From the NCBI RefSeq assembly GCF_900105585.1, contig NZ_FNRT01000002.1:1302001-1366000 (forward strand): DNA of 64,000 nucleotides, read 5' to 3'. Under the pieces are notes generated by a model. It had not been told where the DNA came from. It did not search any database and saw nothing but the letters and a program-made list of their open reading frames with translations. The stretch's first letter is position 1. Every line of letters starts with the position of its first letter. This DNA is from Nocardioides exalbidus. Lineage in GTDB: Bacteria; Actinomycetota; Actinomycetes; Propionibacteriales; Nocardioidaceae. This document shows positions 33,834-44,369 of the stretch, one piece after another. The position numbers and the translations under genes are program-made.

Positions 33834-34157
33834 GTGAACCTTCACGACTGGATCGATGAGCTGAGCGACGTGCTCGACGTCGAGGCCGAGGTCGACGAGG
33901 GACTGCTCCTCGACCTGGCGAAGACCGTCGCGGACAACGTGCAGCGGACGGCAGCGCCCATCACGGCCTACCTGCTCGGCATCGCCGCGGGTGCCCGGGG
34001 CGCCGACCCGGACGCCGTCGAACGCCTCGCCGCGCGCGCCCAGCAGCTCGCGGAGAGCTGGGACCGACCCGCCGACGCACCGGATCCCGACGACGTGGAC
34101 GATGAGGTCCCGGACGACTCCACGGTCGACCACACCGACGATCTCTACGAGGACTGA
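33834..34157 (+). CDS. DUF6457 family protein
   Basis: 107-residue acidic helical protein (NLHDWIDELSDVLDVEAEVDEGLLLDLAKTVADNV...PITAYLLGIAAG) found beside molybdenum cofactor genes in actinobacteria, suggesting an accessory role (inference). Extremely acidic C-terminal tail. GTG 33834 is supported by the upstream hexamer; a TTG at 33798 is possible. Confidence 0.8.
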   Translation: MNLHDWIDELSDVLDVEAEVDEGLLLDLAKTVADNVQRTAAPITAYLLGIAAGARGADPDAVERLAARAQQLAESWDRPADAPDPDDVDDEVPDDSTVDHTDDLYED

Positions 34158-34161
34158 TCCC

Positions 34162-35130
34162 TTGCGCGCTGTCCTGACCACCGCCGCCGGTGGCCCTGAA
34201 GTCCTGTCCATCGGCGAGGTCGACGACCCCCGCCCGGGCGCCGGTGAGGTGCTCGTCGACGTCGTCGCCACGGCCGTCAACCGCGCCGACACCCTCCAGC
34301 GGATGGGCGTCTACCCGCCGCCGCCCGGCGCCTCCGACGTCATCGGGCTCGAGTGCAGCGGCCGGATCGCCGAGCTCGGCGAGGGCGTCGAGGGCTGGAA
34401 CGTCGGCGACGAGGTGTGTGCCCTGCTCGCCGGTGGCGGGTACGCCGAACGCGTGGCCGTGCCGGTCGGACAGGTCATGCCGGTCCCCGCCGGCCTCTCG
34501 CTCGTCGAGGCGGCGGCGCTGCCCGAGGTCGCGACGACCGTGTGGTCCAACGTCTTCATGACGGCGCACCTGACGAAGGGCGAGCGGTTCCTGGTGCACG
34601 GCGGTGCCGGCGGCATCGGCACGATGGCCATCCAGCTGGCCTCCCACCTCGGCGCCGAGGTCTTCACCACCGCAGGGTCCAGGGAGAAGCTCGACTTCTG
34701 CCTCTCCCTCGGCGCCACCCGGGCGATCAGCTATCGCGACGAGGACTTCGTCGAGGTGCTGGAGGGGGCCGGCGGTGCCGACGTGATCCTCGACAACATG
34801 GGCGCGAAGTACCTCCCCCGCAACGTCTCCGCCCTCGCCACCGGCGGTCGGCTGGTGATCATCGGGATGCAGGGCGGCGCCAAGGGCGAGCTCGACATCA
34901 ACGCGCTGCTCCGCAAGCGCGCCTCGGTCACCGCGACCTCGCTCCGCGCCCGGCCGCTGGCCGAGAAGGCCGCCATCTGCTGCGGCGTCGTCGAGAACGT
35001 CTGGCCCCTCGTCGCCTCCGGTGCGGTCAGGCCGATCGTCGAGGCGACGATGCCGCTCGAGGACGTCGCCCGCGCCCACGCGGCGATGGAGGCCGGCGGG
35101 CACGCGGGGAAGTTCGTCCTGACGCTCTGA
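34162..35130 (+). CDS. NAD(P)H quinone oxidoreductase (MDR, QOR/PIG3-like)
   Basis: 322-residue zinc-free medium-chain reductase: GAGEVLVDVVATAVNRADTLQR start, VHGGAGGIGTMAIQLA Rossmann motif, GATRAISYRDEDF. The PIG3-type MGVYPPPPGASDVIGLECSG loop is present. The start is TTG 34162, preceded by GAGGA at 8 nt, which gives the usual MRAVLTT N terminus; an ATG is absent at that place. Four bases after the DUF6457 stop. Confidence 0.9.
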   Translation: MRAVLTTAAGGPEVLSIGEVDDPRPGAGEVLVDVVATAVNRADTLQRMGVYPPPPGASDVIGLECSGRIAELGEGVEGWNVGDEVCALLAGGGYAERVAVPVGQVMPVPAGLSLVEAAALPEVATTVWSNVFMTAHLTKGERFLVHGGAGGIGTMAIQLASHLGAEVFTTAGSREKLDFCLSLGATRAISYRDEDFVEVLEGAGGADVILDNMGAKYLPRNVSALATGGRLVIIGMQGGAKGELDINALLRKRASVTATSLRARPLAEKAAICCGVVENVWPLVASGAVRPIVEATMPLEDVARAHAAMEAGGHAGKFVLTL

Positions 35131-35148
35131 CCTCGTCGTGGGTCGCGA

Positions 35149-35198
35149 GCGGTGAGTGAGCCACATTCCCGCGCGGTCGGACGTGGCTCACGCACCGC
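35149..35198. repeat. Palindromic repeat family 2, copy 1
   Basis: Arms GCGGTGAGTGAGCCACAT and ACGTGGCTCACGCACCGC (two mismatches), 14-nt loop. Followed by a second copy at 35231-35281. Confidence 0.85.
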
Positions 35199-35230
35199 CC
35201 TTCCGGCGAGGGCCGCCCGACACGCCAGTG

Positions 35231-35281
35231 GGCGGTGCCCCAGCCACCTCTCCGACGGACGGAACGTGGCTCACGCACCGC
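35231..35281. repeat. Palindromic repeat family 2, copy 2
   Basis: Left arm GGCGGTGCCCCAGCCAC with right arm ACGTGGCTCACGCACCGC. The right arm is identical over 18 bases to that of copy 1, showing duplication; the left arm has diverged. Confidence 0.85.
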
Positions 35282-35305
35282 TCCGAGGGGATTGAGAGGC
35301 CCGGA

Positions 35306-35311
35306 TAGGGT
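35306..35311 (+). promoter_or_regulatory. -10 hexamer of bpa (leaderless)
   Basis: TAGGGT ends 6 nt before ATG 35318. Confidence 0.5.
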
Positions 35312-35317
35312 CATGGC

Positions 35318-35965
35318 ATGACCGAGCAGCAGCCCGACCAGTCCGCAGCGAGCACTAAGGACGACGCCCGGGGCGAGGACGTGGTCGTGGTCGTCGGACC
35401 CGACGGCCAGCCGATCGGGACCATCCCGGCGAGCGCCCTGCCGGCGATGACGCAGGGCTCGGGCGACGACGACGGCGACGAGCACGAGGGCGAGCGCCAC
35501 ATCACCGAGCTCGTCGAGCAGCCGGCGAAGGTGATGCGAATCGGCAGCATGATCCGCCAGCTCCTCGAGGAGGTGAAGGCTGCGCCCCTCGACGAGGCCA
35601 GCCGCCAGCGCCTCAAGGAGATCCACGCCGCCTCGATCAAGGAGCTCGAGACGGGCCTCGCGCCCGAGCTCGTCGAGGAGCTCGAACGACTCTCCCTGCC
35701 CTTCACCGAGGCCGGGACCCCGTCGGAGGGCGAGCTCCGCATCGCCCAGGCCCAGCTCGTCGGGTGGCTCGAGGGCCTCTTCCACGGCATCCAGACCGCG
35801 ATCTACGCCCAGCAGGTCGCCTCGCGCGCCCAGCTCGAGCAGATGCGCCGCGCCCTCCCGATGGGCCAGGGCGGCGCGCCCCAGCAGCCGACCGGCATGC
35901 CGAACATGCCCACCGACGAGGGCGCCGGCGAGTCCGGCGGCCCGTCCGGCGGGATGTACCTCTGA
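35318..35965 (+). CDS. bpa: Bacterial proteasome activator Bpa
   Basis: 215-residue ATP-independent proteasome activator of actinobacteria. Acidic disordered N terminus, then the four-helix ring-forming region (PAKVMRIGSMIRQLLEEVKAAPLDEASRQRL...GLAPELVEELERL...LVGWLEGLFHGIQTAIYAQQ). The tail ends GGMYL, a variant of the GQYL motif that docks in proteasome alpha-ring pockets: Gln is replaced by Met but the penultimate Tyr is kept. Implies the strain has a 20S proteasome. Confidence 0.92.
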   Translation: MTEQQPDQSAASTKDDARGEDVVVVVGPDGQPIGTIPASALPAMTQGSGDDDGDEHEGERHITELVEQPAKVMRIGSMIRQLLEEVKAAPLDEASRQRLKEIHAASIKELETGLAPELVEELERLSLPFTEAGTPSEGELRIAQAQLVGWLEGLFHGIQTAIYAQQVASRAQLEQMRRALPMGQGGAPQQPTGMPNMPTDEGAGESGGPSGGMYL

Positions 35966-35990
35966 TCCCCCGATAGCCCGAAGGCAGCGC

Positions 35991-36575
35991 TCAGCGGCGC
36001 GCGAGACGTCGTACGACGACGAGGCCGAGCAGGCCGATGATCGCGGCAGCGGCCCCGGGCGCCGCCATCCGGGCGAGCCCGCGCGGCGGTGAGTCCTCGA
36101 CCTTGGTCAGCTGGGCGGTCGGCGGAGGAGGAGGCTCGACCGAGGTGCCCGCACCGAGGACCTCCTCGATCTTCGTGACCTTGGTCGGGTTGGCCGCACC
36201 GGTGCCGCCGCGGCGGTCGGCGGAGTAGGGGGCGGCGTCGCCGGTGGCGAAGAAGACGTAGTCGTTGCCGACCTTGAGGTCGACGAGGCCGCACGCCTTC
36301 GCCCGGTCGAGGGTCTCGACCTCGGTCGAGCGCTCCGGGGTGCCCTTGTAGGCGCGCGACGCCGTGATGCCGTAGGTCGTCGTGGTGCCCTCCGTCGAGA
36401 CCGTGTCGACCTTGCCGATGAAGATCGCCGCCGCCTGGTCGATCTGCTCCTGCAGCGAGCCGGGCGTGCACGGCCCGGCGGCGCTCGCCGGGGCGCCGCT
36501 GGTCACGGCCAGACCGAGGCACGCGAGCAGCATCGCGGCGGCGATGCGCACGGGTCGGGACAGCGCGACGGACAT
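35991..36575 (-). CDS. Secreted, C-terminally anchored protein of unknown function
   Basis: 194 residues: signal peptide (residues 1-38, hydrophobic AAAMLLACLGLAVTSGAPASA), an extracellular domain with a Cys near its start and another in KACGLVDL, then a Pro-rich linker and a C-terminal membrane helix followed by RRLARR. The domain pattern (IFIGKVDTVS...YGITASRAYKG...VGNDYVFFATG) resembles NTR/TIMP-like surface domains (tentative). ATG 36575 follows TAGGCT by 7 nt. Confidence 0.75.
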   Translation of the reverse strand: MSVALSRPVRIAAAMLLACLGLAVTSGAPASAAGPCTPGSLQEQIDQAAAIFIGKVDTVSTEGTTTTYGITASRAYKGTPERSTEVETLDRAKACGLVDLKVGNDYVFFATGDAAPYSADRRGGTGAANPTKVTKIEEVLGAGTSVEPPPPPTAQLTKVEDSPPRGLARMAAPGAAAAIIGLLGLVVVRRLARR

Positions 36576-36582
36576 GCGGGCC

Positions 36583-36588
36583 AGCCTA
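36583..36588 (-). promoter_or_regulatory. -10 hexamer of surface protein gene (leaderless)
   Basis: TAGGCT on the minus strand ends 7 nt before ATG 36575. Confidence 0.5.
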
Positions 36589-36644
36589 ACCAGCCCGACC
36601 GGCTCGAGTGCGCGCCCCCGCGGCGACGGGTGCCGCGTCCGCAC

Positions 36645-37442
36645 TCAACCGGACAGCGAGAAGAGCTCGGCGAGCACGGCCGCGACGCCGTCCTCGTCGT
36701 TGCCGGGCGCCACGTGGTCGGCGAGGTCGAGCACCGAGGGGTGCGCGTTGGCCATCGCGTAGGACGTCCCGGCCCACTCGAGCATCGGCAGGTCGTTGGG
36801 CATGTCGCCGAACGCGACGACCTCGGCCGCGGAGACGCCCATCTCGGTCGCGAGCGAGTCGAGCGTCGTCGCCTTGGTGACGCCGGCGGCGCTGATCTCG
36901 ACGAGCGCGAAGGCCGACGACCAGGTGGTGGTGACGAGGTCGCCCACCGCGTCGTCGACCCGCTTCCAGAAGTCCTCCGCCTCGAGGTCGCGGTGCACGG
37001 CGAGGACCTTGACGACGTCGTCGCGCCAGATCGACTCCCACGTCCCCTGCTCGGAGTCGCGATCGTCCGGGTGGGTCGGGAAGCCGTCCTCGCTCGCCCA
37101 GCCCGACGTGTGCTCGACCGCCAGCGTCGTCCCCGGCACCGCCTCGCGCACCCGGGCGGCGAGCTCCATGCCCACCTCGCGCGGCACCGCGCTGAAGTCG
37201 CGCACGGCCCGCGCCGCGACGTCGTACACGATCCCGCCGTTGCTGCAGATCGCCAGCCCGTGCCCGCCGACGGCGTCCCAGAGGTCGACCATCCAGCGCA
37301 CGGGACGTCCGGTGGTGAACACGACGGGTACGTCGCGCGCGTCGAGCTCGTCGAGCACGGCGCGGGTCCGCGCGGAGACCCGTCCGGAGGGGTCGAGGAG
37401 CGTCCCGTCGAGATCGGTGGCCACGAGACGCGGAGCGGTCAC
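36645..37442 (-). CDS. HAD-IIB (Cof-type) phosphatase
   Basis: 265 residues. ATDLDGTLLDPSGRVSARTRAVL is motif I with Cof-type follow-on; motif II is FTTGRP, motif III Lys in VTKATTL, and motif IV AFGDMPNDLPML. Probable sugar-phosphate or FMN-level housekeeping phosphatase. Third gene of a serS-HAD-HAD operon, one base after the previous stop. Confidence 0.92.
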   Translation of the reverse strand: MTAPRLVATDLDGTLLDPSGRVSARTRAVLDELDARDVPVVFTTGRPVRWMVDLWDAVGGHGLAICSNGGIVYDVAARAVRDFSAVPREVGMELAARVREAVPGTTLAVEHTSGWASEDGFPTHPDDRDSEQGTWESIWRDDVVKVLAVHRDLEAEDFWKRVDDAVGDLVTTTWSSAFALVEISAAGVTKATTLDSLATEMGVSAAEVVAFGDMPNDLPMLEWAGTSYAMANAHPSVLDLADHVAPGNDEDGVAAVLAELFSLSG

Positions 37443-37443
37443 G

Positions 37444-38283
37444 TCAGGCTCCGGGCGCGGGGAACCATCGCGACATCTCGACCGCCGCGCCCTCGTCGAC
37501 GACCGAGTCGGTCACGAAGTCGGCGGCCTCCTTGACCGCGTCGACCGACTGCCCCATCGCCACACCGCGACCGGCCCAGCGGAGCATCTCGATGTCGTTG
37601 CGTCCGTCGCCGATCGCCAGCACGTCGGCCGCACCGAGGCCCAGCTCGCGACACACGTGCTCGAGCCCGGAGGCCTTCGAGACGCCGACCGGGGAGAGGT
37701 CCATCCACGCGGTCCAGCCGACGACGTAGTCGGTGCCGTGGAGGCCGAGGCGCGCGGCGAGCTCGATGAAGTCGTCGGCGGTGGCCTCGGGGTCGCGGAT
37801 GATCACGCGGCTGACCGGCTCGCCGACGATGTCGTCGACCTCGGTGATGATCTGCTCACCCGAGATCTCGCCCTCGGGGAAGACCCGGTTGACGCGGTAG
37901 CCGCCGACCCCGCGCTCCTCGACCGCGACGAGCGCCCTGGGGTGGTGCTCCAGGACCGCGGCCACGGCGGGAGCGGCGTCGAAGGTCTCCTCGTGGACGA
38001 CCTCGATCGGCGGGTAGCGGAAGACCACCGCGCCGTTGGAGGCGACGATCCACAGCCGGTCGGTGCCCTCACGGGGAAGACCCAGCAGGTCGGCGATCCG
38101 GGTCATGCCGTGCGGCGAACGACCGCTGGAGAGCACGACGTGCGCTCCCGCGTCGAGCGCGCGGTGCACGGCGTCGTGGACCGGGGCGGTGATGGTCTCG
38201 TAGTCCTCGGTCTGCCCGTCGACCCACTTGAGCAGCGTGCCGTCGATGTCGAGCGCGACGACCCGGGGGATCCAGTCAGACAA
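37444..38283 (-). CDS. HAD-IIB (Cof-type) phosphatase
   Basis: 279 residues. Motif [12 protein letters not shown], motif II LSSGRS, motif III Lys in [11 protein letters not shown], motif [14 protein letters not shown]. Paralogue of the next gene downstream, suggesting tandem duplication with divergence. Its start overlaps the end of serS by 8 bases. Confidence 0.92.
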   Translation of the reverse strand: MSDWIPRVVALDIDGTLLKWVDGQTEDYETITAPVHDAVHRALDAGAHVVLSSGRSPHGMTRIADLLGLPREGTDRLWIVASNGAVVFRYPPIEVVHEETFDAAPAVAAVLEHHPRALVAVEERGVGGYRVNRVFPEGEISGEQIITEVDDIVGEPVSRVIIRDPEATADDFIELAARLGLHGTDYVVGWTAWMDLSPVGVSKASGLEHVCRELGLGAADVLAIGDGRNDIEMLRWAGRGVAMGQSVDAVKEAADFVTDSVVDEGAAVEMSRWFPAPGA

Positions 38284-39541
38284 GGGGCTTCAGCACTTCC
38301 AGGCCACCCATGTAGGGGCGCAGCGCCTGCGGCAGCGTGACCGAGCCGTCCTCGTTCTGGTGGGTCTCGAGGATCGCCACGATCGCGCGGGTGACCGCGG
38401 TGAGCGTGCCGTTGAGGGTGGCGACCGGCGTGGTGCCGTGCTCGCCGCGGGTGCGGATGTCGAGGCGGCGGGCCTGGAACTCGGTGCAGTTGGAGGTGGA
38501 GGTCAGCTCGCCCCAGCCGTTGCGGGTCGGGATCCACGCCTCGCAGTCGAACTTGCGCGACGCGCTCAGGCCGAGGTCACCGGCGGCGGTGTCGATCACG
38601 CGGTAGCAGAGCTCGAGCTTGTCGAGGAACTCCTTCTCCCACGCGAGCAGCCGCTGGTGCTCGGCGTAGGACTCCTCGACGGTCGTGTAGACGAACATCT
38701 CGACCTTGTCGAACCAGTGCACGCGCCAGATGCCGCGGGTGTCCTTGCCGTGCGAGCCGGCCTCCTTGCGGAAGCACGGGCTGAAGGCGGCGTAGCGCAG
38801 CGGGAGCTGGCCGGCGTCGAGGATCTCGTCGGAGTGGTAGGCCGCCATCGGCACCTCCGACGTCCCCACGAGGTAGAGGTCCTCGCCCTCGATCCGGTAG
38901 ACGTCGTCGGCGGCCTGGCCGAGGAAGCCGGTGCCCTCCATCGCGCGCGGGCGGACCAGCGACGGCGCGGCGGTCTGGACGAACCCGGCGGCGCGCGCCT
39001 GGTCCATCGCCATGTTGACGAGCGCGAGCTGCAGCTGCGCGCCGACGCCGGTGAGGAAGTAGAAGCGCGAGCCCGACACCTTGGCGCCGCGCTCGAGGTC
39101 GAAGGCGCCGAGCAGCTGGCCGAGCTCGACGTGGTCGCGCGGCTCGAAGTCGAACTCGCGCGGCGTGCCGACCTGCTCGATGACGGTGTAGTCGTCCTCG
39201 AGGCCCGCGGGCGCCGCGTCGTCGGCGATGTTGGGGATCGCCTTCATCGCCTCGTCCCACGCGGCCTCGGCGGCGGCGCGGGCGGCCTCGGCCTCCTTGA
39301 CGCCGGCGGCGAGCTCCTTGACCTGGGCGAGCAGGGTCTGTTTCTCCTCGCCCTGCGCCTTCGCGACGAGGGCACCGCTGGCCTTCTGCTCGGCGCGCCT
39401 GGCCTCGAAGTCGGCGATCGCCTGCCGGCGCGCGGAGTCGGCCTCCAGCGCACGGTCGACCACGTCGTCGGACAGCCGACGCTTGGCCTGGGCGGCGCGC
39501 ACGCGGTCGGGGTCGTCACGGAGCAGGCGGGGATCGATCAC
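38276..39541 (-). CDS. serS: Seryl-tRNA synthetase
   Basis: 421-residue class II synthetase. N-terminal long coiled-coil arm ([23 protein letters not shown]...) for the tRNA-Ser variable arm; motif 2 in [21 protein letters not shown] and motif 3 downstream of [17 protein letters not shown]. Start GTG 39541 gives the usual [11 protein letters not shown]; it follows TAGCCT by 6 nt, so it is probably leaderless (alternative GTG 39547). The tRNA-Ser gene in this window is not adjacent. Confidence 0.96.
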   Translation of the reverse strand: MIDPRLLRDDPDRVRAAQAKRRLSDDVVDRALEADSARRQAIADFEARRAEQKASGALVAKAQGEEKQTLLAQVKELAAGVKEAEAARAAAEAAWDEAMKAIPNIADDAAPAGLEDDYTVIEQVGTPREFDFEPRDHVELGQLLGAFDLERGAKVSGSRFYFLTGVGAQLQLALVNMAMDQARAAGFVQTAAPSLVRPRAMEGTGFLGQAADDVYRIEGEDLYLVGTSEVPMAAYHSDEILDAGQLPLRYAAFSPCFRKEAGSHGKDTRGIWRVHWFDKVEMFVYTTVEESYAEHQRLLAWEKEFLDKLELCYRVIDTAAGDLGLSASRKFDCEAWIPTRNGWGELTSTSNCTEFQARRLDIRTRGEHGTTPVATLNGTLTAVTRAIVAILETHQNEDGSVTLPQALRPYMGGLEVLKPLV

Positions 39542-39547
39542 GCCCAC

Positions 39548-39553
39548 AGGCTA
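39548..39553 (-). promoter_or_regulatory. -10 hexamer of serS operon (leaderless)
   Basis: TAGCCT on the minus strand ends 6 nt before GTG 39541. Confidence 0.5.
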
Positions 39554-39588
39554 GCCGTCGCGGACTCGGGTTCTCGCATCGGTTTGGG

Positions 39589-39594
39589 CATACT
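39589..39594 (+). promoter_or_regulatory. -10 hexamer of PAP2-DAGK gene (leaderless)
   Basis: CATACT ends 6 nt before GTG 39601; divergent from the serS promoter. Confidence 0.45.
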
Positions 39595-39600
39595 TCACCG

Positions 39601-41175
39601 GTGACCCCCACCTCCCGGAACCGCTGCCTCACGTGGGCCGCAGTGACCGCCGTGCTGTTCGGCGTCCTCGCGATCATGGTGACGCGCGACCGGGCGCCAC
39701 TCGACTCCTTCGACGTCAACGGCCGGCGCCTCGAGGACTGGGCCGACGACTACTCCGCGCTGGTCGACGTGCTGCGCGTCATCGAGGTCGCCTTCGGCAC
39801 CATCGGCATGACGACGCTGACGGTGCTGCTCGCCCTGGTGCTGTTCGTACGCCGCCAGCGCTGGGCGTCGCTGCTGGCGGTCGTCGTGATGTCGGTGACC
39901 GCGCTGGCGACCACCGGCATCAAGCTCTGGCTGGGCCGCTCGCGCCCGAGCTGGCAGGACACCCTCGGCCTCCACGAGAACTACAGCTTCCCCTCCGGCC
40001 ACGCGTCGTCCGTGGCGGCGTTCGCCGCGATCCTGGTCATGCTGCTGGCCCTCTTCGTCCGCCGCACCAACCTGCGCCGGCTCGGCATCACCGTCGTCGT
40101 GGCGTGGTGGCTGCTGGTCTGCTTCGACCGGCTGCTGCTCGGGCGGCACTTCCCCACCGACGTCATCGGCGGCACGCTGCTCGCCCTCACCGTCTTCCTC
40201 GTCGTGCTCGCCTTCGTCGACCCGCGCCCGCGCTCGACCGCGGCCAAGGCGGAGCCGCTGCCGGAGGTCTACGCCTCGGAGAAGCGGCTCGCGGTCATCC
40301 TCAACCCGGTGAAGGTCGAGGACGTGGGCCAGTTCCGCGCGATCGTCGGCTCGATGGCCCGGGAGTCGGGCTGGTCCGAGCCGACCTGGCAGTACACGAC
40401 CGTCGAGGACCCCGGCACGGGCATGGCCGAGCGGGCCGCGGTCTCCGGCGCCGACCTGGTGATGGTCTGCGGCGGTGACGGCACCGTCCGCGAGGTGTGC
40501 GCCGAGCTCGCCGGCACCGGCATCCCGGTCGGCATCATCCCCGCCGGCACCGGCAACCTGCTGGCCCGCAACCTCGACATCCCGCTCTACCTCCGCTCGG
40601 CGATCGACGTCGCGCTCAACGGCCAGGACCGGGCCATCGACCTGGTCGAGGTCGGCGGCGACGGCATCGAGGACACGCACTTCATGGTGATGGCCGGCAT
40701 GGGCTTCGACGCCGCGATCATGGAGGGCGTCAACGAGGACATCAAGAAGCGCATCGGCTGGGTCGCCTACGTCGTCTCGGCGCTGAAGTCGCTGATGTTC
40801 CCGGCGGTGAGGATCGAGGTCCAGGTCGACGACCAGGAGCCCACCACCCACCGCGCCCGCACGGTCGTCGTCGGCAACGTCGGCTTCCTCCAGGCCGGCA
40901 TGCCGCTCCTGCCCGACGCGACGATCGACGACGGCATCCTGGACGTCGTGATCATCCATCCGCGGCAGTTCCTGTCGTGGATCACGGTGGCCTCGCGCGT
41001 GCTGCGCAAGAGCAGCGTCGTCGACGAGACCCTCGACCGCCGTACGGGTGCGCGGGTGCGGTTGAAGGCCTCCTCCGACACCCCCCGCCAGCTCGACGGC
41101 GACTCGATCGGCGAGGGCCGCGAGCTCTGGATGGAGTGCGTCCACGGGCGGCTCCTGGTCCGCGTCCCCCGCTGA
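39601..41175 (+). CDS. Bifunctional PAP2 phosphatase / diacylglycerol kinase-family protein
   Basis: 524 residues. N-terminal membrane PAP2 domain with the three phosphatase motifs KLWLGRSRP, SFPSGHASS and RLLLGRHFPTDV; C-terminal soluble lipid-kinase domain with VCGGDGTVREV and GIIPAGTGNLLARNL. Combines a lipid phosphate phosphatase and a lipid kinase, so it could interconvert phosphatidic acid/diacylglycerol or polyprenyl species. Whether both act on one substrate is not visible. Confidence 0.92.
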   Translation: MTPTSRNRCLTWAAVTAVLFGVLAIMVTRDRAPLDSFDVNGRRLEDWADDYSALVDVLRVIEVAFGTIGMTTLTVLLALVLFVRRQRWASLLAVVVMSVTALATTGIKLWLGRSRPSWQDTLGLHENYSFPSGHASSVAAFAAILVMLLALFVRRTNLRRLGITVVVAWWLLVCFDRLLLGRHFPTDVIGGTLLALTVFLVVLAFVDPRPRSTAAKAEPLPEVYASEKRLAVILNPVKVEDVGQFRAIVGSMARESGWSEPTWQYTTVEDPGTGMAERAAVSGADLVMVCGGDGTVREVCAELAGTGIPVGIIPAGTGNLLARNLDIPLYLRSAIDVALNGQDRAIDLVEVGGDGIEDTHFMVMAGMGFDAAIMEGVNEDIKKRIGWVAYVVSALKSLMFPAVRIEVQVDDQEPTTHRARTVVVGNVGFLQAGMPLLPDATIDDGILDVVIIHPRQFLSWITVASRVLRKSSVVDETLDRRTGARVRLKASSDTPRQLDGDSIGEGRELWMECVHGRLLVRVPR

Positions 41176-41198
41176 GCCGAGCCCGCTGCGACGCCGGG

Positions 41199-41869
<671 letters not shown>

Positions 41870-41873
<4 letters not shown>

Positions 41874-44365
41874 GGTGCACCCTCCAGCTCGAGCACGAAC
41901 GTCAGCCCGCCGCCGGGCGTCTCCTCGGTCGCGATCGTGCCACCCATCGCCTCGGTCAGGCCCCTCGCCACGGCGAGCCCGAGCCCGACGCCGTCCTTCT
42001 CCGGCACGTCGCCGAACCGCTGGAAGGGCGCGAACAGCCGGTCGCGGTCCTGGTCGGCGACACCGGGGCCCGAGTCCGCGATGCGTACGACGACCCGCTG
42101 GCCGTCGGCGGCCGCGTCGACGCGGACGTCGGCGGCGGCGGGCGTGTACTTGAGGGCGTTCTCGCAGATGTTGGCGAGCACCCGGTCGAGCAGGCCCGCG
42201 TCGGCCATGACGAGCAGCCCGGCGTCGACGTCGACCTCGATGCGCGAGCCGCCGTCGAGCGGCGCGAGGCTGGTGCGGACGGCGTCCGCGAGCCCGACCT
42301 CGCGCAGCACCACGCTGACGGAGCCGGTGCTGATCCGGCTCATGTCGAGCAGGTTGCCCACCAGGGCGATGAGCCGGTCGGTGGACTCCTCGATGGTCTC
42401 CAGCAGCCCGTCGCGGTCCTCGTCGGACCACGCCACGTCGGTGCTGCGCAGGCTGTCGACCGACACCTTCACCGCGGCGAGCGGGTTGCGCAGGTCGTGG
42501 GAGACCGCCTGGAGGAGCGCGGTGCGGGTACGGTCGACCTCGGTCAGCCGGAGCCGCTCGACCTCGGCGAGCGTCGCGAGCCGCCGGTCGTCCATCACCT
42601 TGGCGTAGGCGGCGTACGCGTTGAGCAGGCCGCGCTGGGTCGCCGGCAGGGTGGCGCCGGCCAGCACGAGCGTCGACTGGTCGTCGATCGCGGCGGACAT
42701 GTCGGCCCTGTCGACCGATGTCGGCGGTTTGCCGCAGCTCGCGACGACCTCGACCTGCTCGCCGGCCACGGAGGAGGGCGGGCGCCGCAGCACCGCGGCC
42801 CCGTCGGCGTTGAAGAGCCGGCACGCCGACGAGAGCAGCCCGGGGAGGTCGTCGCTGGCGGTGAGCAGCGAGTGCGCGAGCACCGTGAGCGCGTCGGCCT
42901 CGGCCCGGGCGGCCCGGGCCTCCGCGGTCCGGCGGGCGGCGTTGTCGACGACGGTGGCGACGGCGATGCCGACGGCCACGAAGATCGCGATCGTGACGAC
43001 GTTCTCCGGCTCGGCGATCGTGAGCGTGTAGAGCGGCGGGGTGAAGAGGTAGTTCAGCAGCAGCGCGCTCACCAGCGCCGACAGCACCGCCGGCACGAGC
43101 CCGCCGATCAACGCGGTCGCGACGACGACCATCATCAGCGACATCGCCTCGATGGGCAGGCCGTGCAGGTCCTGGGTGGCGTAGAGCAGGGCACTGAGCC
43201 CGACCGGCACGACGACCCCGACGGCGAAGCCGACGGCCCGGCGACGGACCCCGAGGTTGTCGGCCGGAGGTCGCATCGACGACTGACGGGCGTGGTCGTG
43301 CGACACGATGTGGACGTCGATGTCGCCCGAGCCCGCGACCACCCGCTCGCCGACCCCGGGCCGCAGCACCGTCGAGACCCGCCCGCGCCGGCTCGCCCCG
43401 ATGACGACCTGGGTCGCGTTCTCCGCTCGCGCGAAGGCGAGGATCGCCTCCGCCGGGTCGTCGCCCACGACGGTGTGGAAGCTGCCGCCGAGCTCCTCGG
43501 CCTTGGTGCCGAGCGCGGCCAGCCCGTCGGGCGCGATCCCGCGCAGCCCGTCCTGCCGGGTGACGTACAACGCCTGCCACTCCCCGCCCGAGCGCCGGCT
43601 CGCGATCCGCGCCGCCCGCCGCATGAGCGTCGACGACTCCGGACCGCCGCTGACCGGTACGACGATCCGCTCGCGCGTCGCCCAGGTGGAGTCGATCTCG
43701 TGCTGGTCGCGGTAGCGCTCGAGGCCTTCGTCGACCCGGTCGGCCAGCCAGAGCAGCGCGAGCTCGCGCAGCGCGGTGAGGTTGCCCTCGCGGAAGTAGC
43801 GCGACAGCGCCGCGTCGATCTTGTCGGCGGCGTAGACGTTGCCGTGCGCCATCCGGCGCCGCAGCGACTGCGGGCTCATGTCGACCAGCTCGATCTGGTC
43901 GGCCGAGCGCACCACGTGGTCGGGCACGGTCTCGCGCTGCCGGACACCGGTCACCTGCTCGGTCACGTCGTTGAGCGACTCGAGGTGCTGGATGTTGATG
44001 GTGGTGACGACCTCGATGCCGGCGTCGCGCAGGATCTCGACGTCCTGCCACCGCTTGGTGTGCGCGCTGCCCGGCACGTTGGTGTGGGCGAGCTCGTCGA
44101 CCAGCACCACCTCGGGACTGCGCTCGAGGACCGCCTCGAGGTCCATCTCCTCGAGGCGCGTCCCGCCGTGCTCGAGCGTGCGGCGCGGCACGACCTCGAG
44201 GCCCCCGACGGCCTGCTCGGTCTTCGCGCGGCCGTGCGTCTCGACGTACCCGACGACGACGTCGGTGCCGCGCTCGAGCCGGCGGTGGCCCTCGTCGAGC
44301 ATGGCGTAGGTCTTGCCCACCCCGGGCGCCGCGCCCAGGTAGACGCGCAGCCGTCCTCTCTCCAC
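41870..44365 (-). CDS. kdpD: KDP sensor histidine kinase KdpD
   Basis: 831 residues. N-terminal KdpD domain with Walker A GAAPGVGKT, a USP-like domain, four membrane helices near residues 400-490, a GAF-like region, then HisKA with the phospho-acceptor His in AVSHDLRNPLAAVK and an HATPase with NICENALKYTP and DSGPGVADQD. GTG 44365 was chosen (GGTGGAG 9 nt upstream; 4 nt after the kdpC stop); the frame extends to 44398. Senses K+ limitation or turgor. Confidence 0.94.
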
Positions 44366-44369
44366 GGGC

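Noticed and set aside
39554..39600. T-box or other amino-acid-sensing leader upstream of serS.
   Set aside because: The -10 hexamer lies 6 nt from the start, leaving no leader RNA.
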